Shown here: positions 16,682 through 26,600 of the stretch, one piece after another
Layout of the letters: each line of letters opens with the position of its first letter
Position numbering within the stretch: the stretch's first letter is position 1
Origin: a virus
Reading direction: 5' to 3' (one strand)
IMG/VR virus record: IMGVR_UViG_3300025617_000009
Location: 51,085 to 115,084 of that record
DNA length: 64,000 nucleotides
Position numbers and translations under genes: made by a program
The notes under the pieces: model-generated
Told to the model about the DNA's origin: nothing
What the model saw: only the letters and a program-made list of their open reading frames with translations
Database searches by the model: none

Positions 16682-18471
16682 CAGTTTTTTACAACTACCA
16701 TTTTACCTAATTCAGGGAGGAACAAGTATTCAATATCGCTTTCTTTCAGTGTACGTACAGCATCATCTAGTGTTTCAACAAGTGGCTCACCTCCTAGATT
16801 AAATGACGTATTAAAGATGATTGGTACGCCTGTACGTTCATAGAATGCTTTAATAATATTATAATAATGTTTGTTTTGTTCAGCATTAACTGTTTGGATG
16901 CGACAAGTGCCGTCCACATGAATAATGCTTGGAATTTTTTCTTCAACTCCTGGTTGACAATCCATTGCATACATCATATGCGGAGATGACTCCATGCCTT
17001 TCATGTCAAACCATTCATGTGCATATTCTTCTAAAATACTACCTGCGAACGGACGAAAGTACTCTCTGTGTTTAACACTGTTAACAAAATCTTTACCATT
17101 CGGATCTGTTGGATCGTAGAGAATACTTCTGTTACCTAATGCCCTAGGGCCATTTTCTGCACGACCTTGAAATACTGCAACAATATTTTTACTAGTAATT
17201 AAATCAATAACTTTTTCGTAGTCTGCATCAATTATTTCTACAATAGAATCTTCAAAATTTAAATCTATTTCTGTGATGTTGTATTTCGGTCCAAGATATA
17301 ACGAATGACCTGGTCGAATTGTATTATCTTCTTCTAATGCATGGTGAAATAATAGAGCAGCACCGAGAGCCGTTCCTGCATCTGAGCTAATAGGTTCTAC
17401 ATAAAGTTTAATATCTTTTTCGTTAAGTGTATCAAGATAATAATAGTTTGCAACACAATTTAGCGCATAACCGCCTGAAAGCACAACATTTTTTTTACCT
17501 GTCATTTCTACTGCTTTTAAAATAATATTAAGAATTTGTTCTTGAGTTTCTTTTTGTAATGCATATGCAAGATTTCGACGACTTGTTAGTTCAGTTAAAT
17601 CTTGTCCTTCTTCAGGCATTTCGTCAAGAGTTCCATATAAATCACTATTAACTATACTGCCGTTAGGATATCTAGGAATAATAATGTTCCTATTACTTAA
17701 TGGATATTTAGAATCTTTATCGAACAATGGAGGAATACTATCGTCTGGTTTACCATATGGGCTTAGACCCATAGTTTTTCCTGCTTCGATAGAAGAAAAT
17801 CCACAATATTCTGTTACACCTTCGTATACTTTAGTTACACCGCTTCTGTCACTAATTATTGCATCATGAAATTTATCTGGCTCTCCAAATCTATCGCTTG
17901 GCATTTTTGTAATACCTGAAGGAACAGGATCTCTCACACCATAAACCTTAAATTTAGTTTCAAACTCTGCAGGATATGCGCAATCCGTAATAGTTTCTAC
18001 TTCGTAACTCATTACTTGTTCGTTGCCAATTTGTAGAGGAATAAACGTTCCTGCACCATCAACCGATACAGCAACAGCATCTTCAAACCCTGAACGATAA
18101 AACGCACAAGCAGCATGTAATTTATGATGCATATTTGCTAGATCAATAACTTGCGGATGATCGTCCCTGCCGTGATGATTACGTTTGATGAGACCTAGTT
18201 TTCTTGCAATACCTGTATAAACATCGTCTCCTGTATAATCTACTCGGCCGGCAGTCTCGTATAAAGGCTGTGTATGTGCTATTACAAGATAATCTAATCT
18301 GTCTGTATAATCTAAAATTTTAACCATACTAGCAAAAGGGCCGCCGTCATATTTTTGACGACTAAATCTTTCTTCTTCGCTGGCAAAAACAATTTCACCG
18401 TCTTTTAAAAGACATACTCCTGCATTATGTCCTCTTGCTATTGCTGCTATCCACAATGGACGTTTTTTCAT
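16681..18471 (-). CDS. O-carbamoyltransferase, NodU/TobZ/CmcH family
   Basis: A 596-aa protein, full family length. The N-terminal ASKHA/Kae1-like part includes IAAIARGHNAGVCLL at the start, an HHKLHAACAFY metal-binding region (~118-130), a VSVDGAG phosphate-binding segment (~145) and LSGGYALNCVANYY (~328-341). The C-terminal YrdC-like part has FQGRAENGPRALGNRSILYDP (~437-457) and REYFRPFAGSIL. These are the defining motifs of enzymes that move a carbamoyl group from carbamoyl phosphate via carbamoyl-AMP to a hydroxyl, e.g. on Nod factors, antibiotics or sugars. It follows SGNH and GT9 genes with 3-base gap or 1-base overlap, implying that the target is a glycan, either host LPS or a virion glycan. 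Confidence 0.92.
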   Translation of the reverse strand: MKKRPLWIAAIARGHNAGVCLLKDGEIVFASEEERFSRQKYDGGPFASMVKILDYTDRLDYLVIAHTQPLYETAGRVDYTGDDVYTGIARKLGLIKRNHHGRDDHPQVIDLANMHHKLHAACAFYRSGFEDAVAVSVDGAGTFIPLQIGNEQVMSYEVETITDCAYPAEFETKFKVYGVRDPVPSGITKMPSDRFGEPDKFHDAIISDRSGVTKVYEGVTEYCGFSSIEAGKTMGLSPYGKPDDSIPPLFDKDSKYPLSNRNIIIPRYPNGSIVNSDLYGTLDEMPEEGQDLTELTSRRNLAYALQKETQEQILNIILKAVEMTGKKNVVLSGGYALNCVANYYYLDTLNEKDIKLYVEPISSDAGTALGAALLFHHALEEDNTIRPGHSLYLGPKYNITEIDLNFEDSIVEIIDADYEKVIDLITSKNIVAVFQGRAENGPRALGNRSILYDPTDPNGKDFVNSVKHREYFRPFAGSILEEYAHEWFDMKGMESSPHMMYAMDCQPGVEEKIPSIIHVDGTCRIQTVNAEQNKHYYNIIKAFYERTGVPIIFNTSFNLGGEPLVETLDDAVRTLKESDIEYLFLPELGKMVVVKN

Positions 18472-18474
18472 TTT

Positions 18475-19341
18475 TTAAAATCCTCTATATTCATTGTTCC
18501 ATCTTATTTTTTTAACAAATGCATTAAAATCAGAATAACAGTCGATGTAACACTGTTCTACTGTATCTATCCAAATATCTACTTTTGGACTTAGAATCTG
18601 GTTGCAAGATAACGCTGGTAAAACACAAGATTCTGCAAACTCTTTGTGCTGTAAAATAGTTGGATGGTGTTCTGTTCTAAACTTTGTAGTTCCTATAATA
18701 TTTTTAATTAAAAATCTATAACAAGGGTATTTGCTATTCCAGGCTGTTGATCCAACTGGTGCAATCCAATGTTTTTTATTTTCTGTAAAAAGTTTGTCTT
18801 TATATACGGTTAACTCTGGTATTTTATCCCAAATACTCTGTTCTTCTACATCTATCTTATCAACAGTTATGTCATTTCCTGGAACATCTGTGTTTAACTT
18901 TTCAATATCTCCCATACTGGTCATTAACCAAGTACATCCTATATTTTTTAGTAGTTGTTGAGCAGTATTAATGCAGTTCAACGTATGCATTACATAACTT
19001 TTTTCATCCCAAAACTGATTAATCCATTTATTATCGTATATTCGTTGATTAATATTATTAAAGATACTTCCGCTAGTTTTCCAACCTTCTACAACTCCAT
19101 GCCTTGCATCGGTTGTATGCCAGTCGTGTCGAATATGGCTGGTCCATTGTATTATTACAGTATCATCTTTATTTAGATTATGCACTAGAGAAAGTTCTGA
19201 TAATCTTTCCAATATTGCTCTATTACCTAAACCAGGCCACGCCCAGTTCTCATAAAAATCATATTGTTCTCCTAGCATGTCTGCCCAAGTTGGCCAGGCA
19301 TAGCTAGAAAAACTACAACCTATAGTAAATAATCTTGACAT
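18475..19341 (-). CDS. SGNH/GDSL-like hydrolase
   Basis: A 288-aa protein. The N-terminus TIGCSFSSYAWPTWADML fits block I of SGNH hydrolases, with Ser10 as nucleophile in a G-C-S-F-S context. NWAWPGLGNRAI fits block II (Gly), and EHHPTILQHKEFAESCVLP near residues 224-242 fits the C-terminal block that supplies catalytic His. Such enzymes remove or add acyl groups on sugars and lipids. It lies between the carbamoyltransferase and the GT9-like gene, overlapping the latter by one base, so a glycan O-acyl esterase or acyltransferase is plausible. Strongly AT-rich compared with the fibre genes. Confidence 0.7.
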   Translation of the reverse strand: MSRLFTIGCSFSSYAWPTWADMLGEQYDFYENWAWPGLGNRAILERLSELSLVHNLNKDDTVIIQWTSHIRHDWHTTDARHGVVEGWKTSGSIFNNINQRIYDNKWINQFWDEKSYVMHTLNCINTAQQLLKNIGCTWLMTSMGDIEKLNTDVPGNDITVDKIDVEEQSIWDKIPELTVYKDKLFTENKKHWIAPVGSTAWNSKYPCYRFLIKNIIGTTKFRTEHHPTILQHKEFAESCVLPALSCNQILSPKVDIWIDTVEQCYIDCYSDFNAFVKKIRWNNEYRGF

Positions 19342-20285
19342 TATTCCTCATGTTGAATTTTTCCTAAAATAACGTCTATTACATATTCTCTGATATCTTT
19401 GTCCATAGCCATTAATCTTTCATTATGTCTATCAATTGATTCGTCCATGCAAATTCTAATAGGTGAATACTTTCTATCTTGTTGTCCTAAGTCTAAAACA
19501 TCAAAATACTCGCAGTTGGGGTAAGAAACATTTATAGGATACGTTGCACCTGTAATGATAACTGTTGGAGTTTCTACAGTATAGGATAAATGTTGTCCAA
19601 CACTATCACATCCTATAAATTTATCTGCATATTTAATAACAGAAGCCCATTGTCTTAAGTTAAGTCCTTCTGGCATTGCAACTTCATCTTTTAGTTTTTC
19701 GCCTTTAAGATCCATATGTATTTCACTCATTATGATAATTCCATAGTTATCTTTTTGTAGTGCTTTAATAATTTCTTTTAAATCATTAAATTCTATACTT
19801 CTACCAGTTTTATCAATTAACGTAGAATCTAGTAATTCTATTCCTCTGCCAAATGGTTGTATAACTACAATTTTATCTTTTTTTGTTTTTTCTTTTACTT
19901 CAGTAACTATTTTTTTACCAATGAGCAGTTCGTCTTTACTAAGATATAATTTTGGTTTAGGTAAATCTCTAATTCCTTTATTATTAATAACAAGATCAAA
20001 TGCTTGTGACAAGTTACAGTTTTGATTATAATAATCGTATTGTTGATAAGGTTCTGGCCAAATACAATCTCTATTTTTTAACATATTGTTAAAAAGATTT
20101 TTGGTCCAATTATCATAAGCTTTATCATCTAATGTAGGATGACCTTTAAACATATCGGTGCCGCCTTCAGCAACAATAATAAAATCTTCGTCACCACTTT
20201 CTTCTGCATATTTTTCTAGTGCCGGAATTGAACAAAGCATGCGGCCGGCGCCGCCGTTTAAGAAAAAAGCTTTAGATCTTGACAT
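19341..20285 (-). CDS. GT9 heptosyltransferase-like glycosyltransferase
   Basis: A 314-aa protein with the GT9 layout. An N-terminal acceptor-side loop NGGAGRMLCSIPALEKY matches the family's G-D-x-x-x-x-x-P-x-l pattern. The second half has IVVIQPFGRG (start of the donor domain) and FIGCDSVGQHLSYTVETPTV, where Asp and His align with the D-T/S-x-x-x-H motif that binds ADP-heptose in WaaC/WaaF. This fits transfer of heptose, or a similar sugar, to a glycan. The phage also carries HldD- and GmhB-like genes. Start supported by GGAG. It is first after a strong terminator, and I see no late promoter in front of it, so it may have a different promoter type or rely on read-through. Confidence 0.75.
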   Translation of the reverse strand: MSRSKAFFLNGGAGRMLCSIPALEKYAEESGDEDFIIVAEGGTDMFKGHPTLDDKAYDNWTKNLFNNMLKNRDCIWPEPYQQYDYYNQNCNLSQAFDLVINNKGIRDLPKPKLYLSKDELLIGKKIVTEVKEKTKKDKIVVIQPFGRGIELLDSTLIDKTGRSIEFNDLKEIIKALQKDNYGIIIMSEIHMDLKGEKLKDEVAMPEGLNLRQWASVIKYADKFIGCDSVGQHLSYTVETPTVIITGATYPINVSYPNCEYFDVLDLGQQDRKYSPIRICMDESIDRHNERLMAMDKDIREYVIDVILGKIQHEE

Positions 20286-20297
20286 AATTTCTCCATT

Positions 20298-20347
20298 AAA
20301 AAACCGATCGGTAAAGTATATATGTGTATACTTTAACTCGACCGGTT
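20298..20347 (-). terminator. Intrinsic terminator
   Basis: The minus strand reads a long imperfect hairpin (arms AACCG...CGGTT outside; perfect 9-bp TAAAGTATA/TATACTTTA inside, loop of six) followed directly by TTTTTT. It lies between the 221-aa protein gene and the GT9 gene and separates the glycan block from the fibre operon upstream. Confidence 0.8.
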
Positions 20348-20361
20348 AATAATGGTTTAGA

Positions 20362-21027
20362 TTAAAAGAATGTAGGATAATCTACATCTGTTGGAAGTTT
20401 CCAATGAGGTATATCTGCATATTTTGTAGGAATATTTTCAAGGTATTCTTTGTACGCAGTTATTTCTGCTATTTGTTCATCAGTAAACCCGTGAGTTTCT
20501 GCATTGTCCAACTTGTTCTGCATGTCTGAAATCATGCTTAAACGACCGTCATTAAAATCATCAGCGGTTACGGCATGTGTTCTGTATTCAGGCCCTTCCC
20601 ATTGTTGTAAATTAAAATTGTAGGTATACCCTCCATTTAGCCCAGCAGTTTCATGATCGATTACACCAGTAGTTTCATCATAAGTATGTTCCCATGTAAA
20701 AGTTTCACCGTCTGCGTCAGTTAGTGTTTCAGTCCAGTCATTTGGATCGGCATGCGTATACGACAGCGTTAACGAAGAGGCAAGTGCAGGATTCTCGTCT
20801 GCATCCACGATAACATATTCCCATTGATTATGAGCCAAACTAGATGCATCTAAGGCTGGATCGTTTTCATCGTCGCTGCCTCGAATACTTGATCCAGTGC
20901 CTAATGCTGGATCTAATTCTACTAGTAAATATCTTGGACCCGTATATGTAATATCAATGGTTCTTGTACCAGTTGACGAGTTTACATATGGCTCATCAGG
21001 TCTATTCCATGTAAAAGTTTTATTCAC
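20362..21027 (-). CDS. Putative fibre-associated or tail fibre assembly-like protein
   Basis: A 221-aa acidic protein. The C-terminal ~60 residues (MQNKLDNAETHGFTDEQIAEITAYKEYLENIPTK..., ending IPHWKLPTDVDYPTFF) resemble the helical tail and W/P-rich ending of phage tail-fibre assembly chaperones. The N-terminal part is beta-rich. It sits at the downstream end of the fibre operon just before a terminator, the usual place of a fibre chaperone. The assignment is by this resemblance and position only. Confidence 0.5.
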   Translation of the reverse strand: MNKTFTWNRPDEPYVNSSTGTRTIDITYTGPRYLLVELDPALGTGSSIRGSDDENDPALDASSLAHNQWEYVIVDADENPALASSLTLSYTHADPNDWTETLTDADGETFTWEHTYDETTGVIDHETAGLNGGYTYNFNLQQWEGPEYRTHAVTADDFNDGRLSMISDMQNKLDNAETHGFTDEQIAEITAYKEYLENIPTKYADIPHWKLPTDVDYPTFF

Positions 21028-21036
21028 TTCTATCTC

Positions 21037-22008
21037 CTATGATTCAATAAATTTAATTCTAACTGCTCCGGCACCGCCGTATGTTGCGTGATCTCGAACA
21101 TTACAGCATGCTGCTGGACCTGGAGCACCAGTTCCAAACGGTAGCCAATGTCCGCAACCAAATGTGTTATAACAACCATAATACCTGCCATTCCAGCAAG
21201 CATGATTTCTAGGTGGTGCATCAGGTGATCGATGTGCTGCTTGAAGAGCTTGGATAAAGTCTGTAGCTCCACTACCTGATCTTGGATGCATTGGTGAATC
21301 CCAGTCTGGTGTATAACTAATTATTGCACCTTCTTCTGAATCATACATTCCTGGAGCCATTGGTACGTGATAAACCATTCTACATAGCTCCCAACCACCG
21401 TTTGAACAGCAGTAGAATGTTACACATCCAATGTTACTTGGCTTGTTAACATCGCCGCCATAAGCAAGTCCGCACCATCTTCCGTTACCAATGTTACAAA
21501 CAATACCGCATTCTGGCTGATTATCAAAACCGCAATTAGTGTGGCAAAAGTTATTACATCTAAAACATCTACTTGCAGCAGTATTTGGATTACATGTAGT
21601 ACAACCGCCTAAGCCGCCTTCTGCACATATACATCCATCTGCTGTTGAAGAAGTCCAGCACAACATAGTAGGTGCTGAACACCCTCTAAAACAAAGAGCA
21701 TCTGCGTCATTACATGCTTTGCCCATACATCCACAAATATAGTTATTGGCTGCAACTGTAATGGTTTTTTTACTGTACGATCCGCTGTTGCCAGGTATAC
21801 CTCCTCCGCAACAGCACATTTTAGCACTCGATCCGCCTGGGCCGATAGTTTCTATAATCGCTGTTCCTGGAGCTTTTGCACACCAACAAAATGTCCTACA
21901 TGCATCATATGTAACACTGTGTCCGTAGAAAAAGATTTCTCCGTCTTCGAGGTTATTCTCAATCGGATCTGACGATCTTTGTGCTAATAATCCTGATAAT
22001 TTTGCCAT
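21037..22008 (-). CDS. Cys-rich glycine-rich adhesin-like virion protein (copy 1)
   Basis: A 323-aa protein with about 32 cysteines by my count. It starts MAKLSGLLAQRSS and ends AGAVRIKFIES. After a short N-terminal beta segment it has a core IIETIGPGGSSAKMCCCGGGIPGNSGSYSKKT, recalling the phage glycine-rich domain (V-x-V-W-G-A-G-G...) found at fibre tips and receptor-binding adhesins. CAEGG, AYGGD and GTGAP motifs recur at the same places in two paralogues (22018-22992 and 45404-46378). No signal peptide. Likely a surface-exposed tip protein; whether Cys are disulfide-bonded or bind metal is unknown. Confidence 0.65.
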   Translation of the reverse strand: MAKLSGLLAQRSSDPIENNLEDGEIFFYGHSVTYDACRTFCWCAKAPGTAIIETIGPGGSSAKMCCCGGGIPGNSGSYSKKTITVAANNYICGCMGKACNDADALCFRGCSAPTMLCWTSSTADGCICAEGGLGGCTTCNPNTAASRCFRCNNFCHTNCGFDNQPECGIVCNIGNGRWCGLAYGGDVNKPSNIGCVTFYCCSNGGWELCRMVYHVPMAPGMYDSEEGAIISYTPDWDSPMHPRSGSGATDFIQALQAAHRSPDAPPRNHACWNGRYYGCYNTFGCGHWLPFGTGAPGPAACCNVRDHATYGGAGAVRIKFIES

Positions 22009-22017
22009 ACTTAGATC

Positions 22018-22992
22018 CTAATTCTCTATAAACTTAATTCTTGTCATTCCAACGCCGCCGGCTGTTCCTACATCTCGCATACCACTACACATTGTAGGAG
22101 CTGGTGCGCCGAATCCATAAGGAATAAAGCTATAACATCCATTAGCTTCATAACAACCGCAACTTGTAAATCCGTTCCAACATCTTTTTAGGTCCCAACC
22201 ACCACTAGGCTGTCTACTTACACCTCGAACAGCTGCTTGGAATTGAATAGACCCTTGCCCACTTTGTCCACCGTATGCAGAGTTTTGATCATCGTGCGTA
22301 AATGTTAAAACAACACCTTTATTAGAAAACATTCCTGCAGGTCCTGCAACATGTTGATGGAAACAGCAGTTGCAATTTGGATAACACCCAAGGAAACTCA
22401 TACAACTTATTTTACCGTCACAGTTTGTGTCTCCACCATATGCATTTGCAACCCAATAGCCGTCGTAGTGATTACAAACAAGACCGCAGTTATCATTTGA
22501 TAGTCTTGTAGTACAATAGCCTTCGCATAAAAATCTACAATACGGGCTTATTGTACATGAACAATACGACATGCCTGCAATACCGCCTTCTGCACACATA
22601 CATCCGTTTTCGCTTGCACCTACATAACAACATATGCTAGTAGGTTCTGAACATCCTCTACAACATATTTCGCTAGAGTTTATACAAGCTCGTCCGCTTA
22701 CACCAGTTATATAACTACTGCCATCAACGTCAAATGTTTTCTTCGAATAAGCACCGCTGTTACCAGGAAGTCCTGCAGCACAACAACATTGTCTTGAACT
22801 TGAGCCGCCCGCGCCCCAAATTTCTAATACTGCCGTACCTAACCGACCTTGTGACTGCCAGCACCAATCTACAGCAAAGTTGTTATTTTGGTTTCCTGAC
22901 ACAAAAGAATATATTTCACCTTGTTCAAGGTTTAGTTCGCCGACAGAATACGTATCTGCTTTTTGTGCTAATAAATCTGACAATGTTGCCAT
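22018..22992 (-). CDS. Cys-rich glycine-rich adhesin-like virion protein (copy 2)
   Basis: A 324-aa paralogue of its downstream neighbour, with about 30 cysteines. It shares MATLSDLLAQK at the start, LEIWGAGGSSSRQCCC then GLPGNSGAYSKKTF in the core, GCMCAEGG, AYGGDTN, IPYGFGAPAP and the ending MTRIKFIEN. The tandem arrangement with 21037-22008 looks like an old gene duplication; cysteine positions around the CCC cluster are conserved, but long loops differ. Probably binds at a fibre tip or the particle surface. Confidence 0.65.
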   Translation of the reverse strand: MATLSDLLAQKADTYSVGELNLEQGEIYSFVSGNQNNNFAVDWCWQSQGRLGTAVLEIWGAGGSSSRQCCCAAGLPGNSGAYSKKTFDVDGSSYITGVSGRACINSSEICCRGCSEPTSICCYVGASENGCMCAEGGIAGMSYCSCTISPYCRFLCEGYCTTRLSNDNCGLVCNHYDGYWVANAYGGDTNCDGKISCMSFLGCYPNCNCCFHQHVAGPAGMFSNKGVVLTFTHDDQNSAYGGQSGQGSIQFQAAVRGVSRQPSGGWDLKRCWNGFTSCGCYEANGCYSFIPYGFGAPAPTMCSGMRDVGTAGGVGMTRIKFIEN

Positions 22993-23010
22993 TATAAAAA
23001 CTCCGTTATG

Positions 23011-23343
23011 TTATACGCTGCCTACAATCCAACCGTATGTTGCACCAGTGTAGATTAGTGTTACAATAGAACCTGCAACATCAATTGTTAAGTCTTCAGC
23101 TGCGCCTTGGATCAACGAACCATTTCTTCCAACAGTAACAGCATTGCCTGATGCACTACCAGTTACGTCAATAATTTCAATAGTATCGTTTAATAACAAC
23201 GTTGAGTTAGCTGGCAATGTAATAGTAATTGCTCCTCCTGAAACATCTGCTAAAATTCTTTCATTAACAGCTGCATCATGATTTGCGCTAACTTCTTTTG
23301 TTACTACTCCTGCTGTTCCAGTTGTGGTAATATATCTTCCCAT
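23011..23343 (-). CDS. Small beta-rich virion protein
   Basis: A 110-aa protein of the form ITITLPANSTLLLNDTIEIIDVTGSA...LTIDVAGSIVTLIYTGATYGWIVG. This resembles short phage fibre-tip or capsid-decoration beta folds in which a GxTYGW-type ending follows a DxIxIxDxxG strand. It has its own late-promoter-like octamer and an AAAGGAAA ribosome-binding site, suggesting strong late expression. Exact location in the virion cannot be told. Confidence 0.6.
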   Translation of the reverse strand: MGRYITTTGTAGVVTKEVSANHDAAVNERILADVSGGAITITLPANSTLLLNDTIEIIDVTGSASGNAVTVGRNGSLIQGAAEDLTIDVAGSIVTLIYTGATYGWIVGSV

Positions 23344-23361
23344 TTGTGTTTCCTTTGTTTA

Positions 23362-23369
23362 GTATTTAT
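23362..23369 (-). promoter_or_regulatory. Candidate T4-type late promoter (ATAAATAC)
   Basis: Minus strand ATAAATAC 19 bases before the start codon at 23343, followed by AAAGGAAA. It overlaps the stop region of the 106-aa gene. Confidence 0.65.
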
Positions 23370-23686
23370 GCTGTCGGTGTTTCTATTCCCATCACTACTG
23401 CACTAACATTTGCGCCGCTTGTCCAGGCAACAACTTGTTTACCTGCATCAACTACAATGCCAGTTCTTTCTAACACACCTTTACCTAAGAGTTCTGTTTC
23501 ATACTCTATAAATTCAGCATTTGTAGGTGTTGCGTTATCGGCGATAGCAATTCTTATAGTCGCAGCCTGATTGCCGCGATTAACCATATTGATACTTAAT
23601 ACGCAATATCTATTTGTAGGCACAGTATAAACCGTTGTATAAGTTGCTGTACTTAAATTTTCTGAGCCTAATATTCCAGTAGCCAT
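23366..23686 (-). CDS. Small beta-sandwich virion protein (family of three)
   Basis: A 106-aa protein, beta-rich: YTTVYTVPTNRYCVLSINMVNRG then ATIRIAIAD, ending VVAWTSGANVSAVVMGIETP. It shares its strand pattern (anchor strand, S/T-I-x-V-x-N, lysis-like IxLxxGE/K loop, terminal V-x-x-x-x-x-E) with the proteins at 34086-34415 and 46970-47311, each found beside a fibre or Cys-rich gene. Likely an adaptor or tip accessory. Sequence identity between the three is low and the grouping is by pattern. Confidence 0.55.
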   Translation of the reverse strand: MATGILGSENLSTATYTTVYTVPTNRYCVLSINMVNRGNQAATIRIAIADNATPTNAEFIEYETELLGKGVLERTGIVVDAGKQVVAWTSGANVSAVVMGIETPTA

Positions 23687-23697
23687 TTAAATCTCCG

Positions 23698-26600
23698 TTA
23701 ATTCAATAAGAACATCTGCAATGCAATAGGTGCTCCATCAACAGGAGCATTGAATGTCATACTCGTATTTATGTTTAATGGCGAGCCATCTACTGTAGAA
23801 ATCTGTTGTCCTGTAATCTGAACTACACCTGCTGTTAAACTGTTAACATTAAGTGTTGCTGCTCCACCACCGATCTGCGATGTAATATAAGTCTTAATAG
23901 CTTTCTGTGTTGGTACAACACTGTCACTATCTGCAGCAAATGTTCCGTCTGTACTAAATTCTGTAATGATTGCGCCAGTGCCGCCTAATGCTACAGAACC
24001 TAATTGTAGTTCGTTCAATCCTGAAATGTTAAACGCTTCAACGTTAAGTGTAGCAATACCAGTTGCCTGTTCAACGTTGAACAGTCCACCAACACGGAAG
24101 TTACCGTCTTGGTCCGTCGAAGTATAAAATACTCGTCCGCCGCCAAAGTCGTTTGTTTCGTTGTTTGGATCTGGATCGGTCAACGGATCATTTGGATAGT
24201 TAGTGCTAGTGAAGTTGCCTGTACCAATATCTAGGAAATCGTGTCCAGTTAGACGTACTTGCGAGAACCTACGTCTAATAGTAATAGCGTCATCGTGCGG
24301 TAAGTTATCACTGACGCTAATTTCTGGGCTTACTTGTAGAATTGCACTGTAAGGTCCATTGCCTATAAGACTTGTTACAGTTACTAGTTTAAACCAAGTG
24401 TTCGGTATACTAGCAAACTCCACATTTGATCCAGGTAACGGTACATCGCTTAATCCGTCTACACGAACACGAGTACCATTTTGGAAAATATCAGAAAAAC
24501 CGTCGCCGACGACTGTTGCACTTGCTGTGACAAACCCAGAACCTCTATTAGTCCAAGTAGGTTGACCTAATACACCGTCCCCTAATCTGACTTCGTGTGG
24601 CACAGCAGTTAGTTCGTTTGGATCTGTAATTGTGACTGTAGGAGGTGTTACATATCCTTGTCCAGGGTGTGTAATCCGAATTTCTACAACTTGATCGTCA
24701 CTAACTCTAGCTCTGCCTCTTGCAGTATCTGCATACAGTCCGCTCAGAGGAGCACTAAATTCTACTCTTGGAGCAATATCATATGCTGTAGTTGTGTCTA
24801 AAAATGTTTCAATAGTAGTCCCGTCAACAACATGATCCCATCCTGGTGTGCCGTCGCTCATCTTTGAAATAGTAGCTATTTTGTTTCCGCTGTTAAAGTC
24901 TGTAATATAGCCATATTGACCAGCGCCTCTACCCGATGTTAGATAAATTGCCATCCCGTTATATGCATCATCTGGACGTACATCTGTTGCAGAAAGTGTA
25001 ATTTGAGTAGCGTTTCCTGCTTGTGCATTACTTGCAATAGTAACATAACCTTCGCCACCGAAATTATCACTAGGATTAGTTAAACGTACTTCTTTGACGG
25101 CACCGTCAAATACTTGAGCAGCATTAACTATTGCTCCAAATCCTTCGCCTGAGATTGTAAATCTAGTAGCATCGCCTATATTAGAAACACTTGCAGTAAA
25201 TCCTGATCCAGTCCCGCCAATTTCACTTGCATCAAATGTAATAACATCATTGATCGCATGTCCGCTACCGCCTTTGGTAATTTCAAAAATTTCAACTCCG
25301 CCGACTTCGTTTACAACAATAGTAAACTCTTGTCCTGTGCCTGAACCACCTGATGTACCAGAAACATTTTTATATGTGCCTGTAGTTCTAGTATTATCTT
25401 GTACTGCACTTGGCGGATTCATAGCAATAATAGCGTCAGTTGCTGTAGTATATCCTTCTCCAGCGTGTAAATATTCTAGCTGTAAAATTTCATCAGTTCC
25501 GTCTGTGAATGCCAAACTAATTTGTGCTTCTAATTGACGGTTGTCAACCACGCCTAGTACAGGAGTTTCTGTTTCGTCAATGCCTTCAGCAACTGAACCA
25601 AAATCACCGTAAGAGTTGTTACCGTTTGTTGCACGAATCTTACCACCGTTCTCTGCTAAGTAACCAATGTGATTATAGTAACAGAACACAGATACAAGTT
25701 CAGCTCGTCCTAAGTTAGTTACCCAGTAACCGATACCGTCTGATAGTATTTGTGTAAAGTCGTTTGCTACAATTGAATCATTACCGCCGTTGTGCAAGTT
25801 ACCATCTACTTTACAGCCTACACATGCATCACCAAATGTTGTTACATTCTGTACGTAAGGCGATTTATTTTTAATCCATACTGCTGCATGCTCTGGGCCC
25901 CAGCCTGGATCAAGAGAAGTATAAGCGCCGCCTAGCGGTCGGCTAGTTCCGTATTGATTAGGACTGCTTAGTGTAGCGGTTGCATTGAATAATGTACAGT
26001 TACGCAATCCTGTACCATTTCTCAAATAGAATAAATCTTTATCTCGTGATCCCACGACGCTATTCGCATACACCTTTGCTTTTGTAATGCTATTATAGTT
26101 ACCTGTGTAGATTAAATCGTGTTTAATTCCATCGATGTACTCTTTAACATCTCTTTTACAAGCATCGATGCTATAGTCGATTCCTGGATTTTGATCATGC
26201 ACATAAGCTACTGCTTCAGCGGCTAAAAAGTCTTTGTTTGCTTCTAGTGTTTCTACAGCGTATGTATAATCTGTAGAAGTTACAGGATTGTTTACTCCTC
26301 TCAATTGCGGTTCTGTTGAATCACCTGATACACCGTTTACTGCCCAATCGATATAATCGTAAATTTCTTGCATTAAATCTGATGCTTCAGTACCTGCGTT
26401 TGATCCGCCAGCAGGTCTAGTTGTTACTTGAGTTTCTGTATTTGGTTCGTCACCTGTAGTTGTTGCTGTTACTGGAGTGTTTGTTACTACATCAGAAATA
26501 ACATCTCTTAATCTTCCAATAGCTTGTAAACTGTAAGGAGTGTCAGCAGAGTCTACTAGCGATCCTGCTAATCCAATTCTAGTAGAACGTAGTTCGTCTC

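Noticed and set aside
21030-21272. 80-aa minus-strand ORF and similar ORFs within the Cys-rich genes
   Set aside because: Alternate-frame readings of the Cys-rich protein genes; no ribosome-binding site and no coherent composition.
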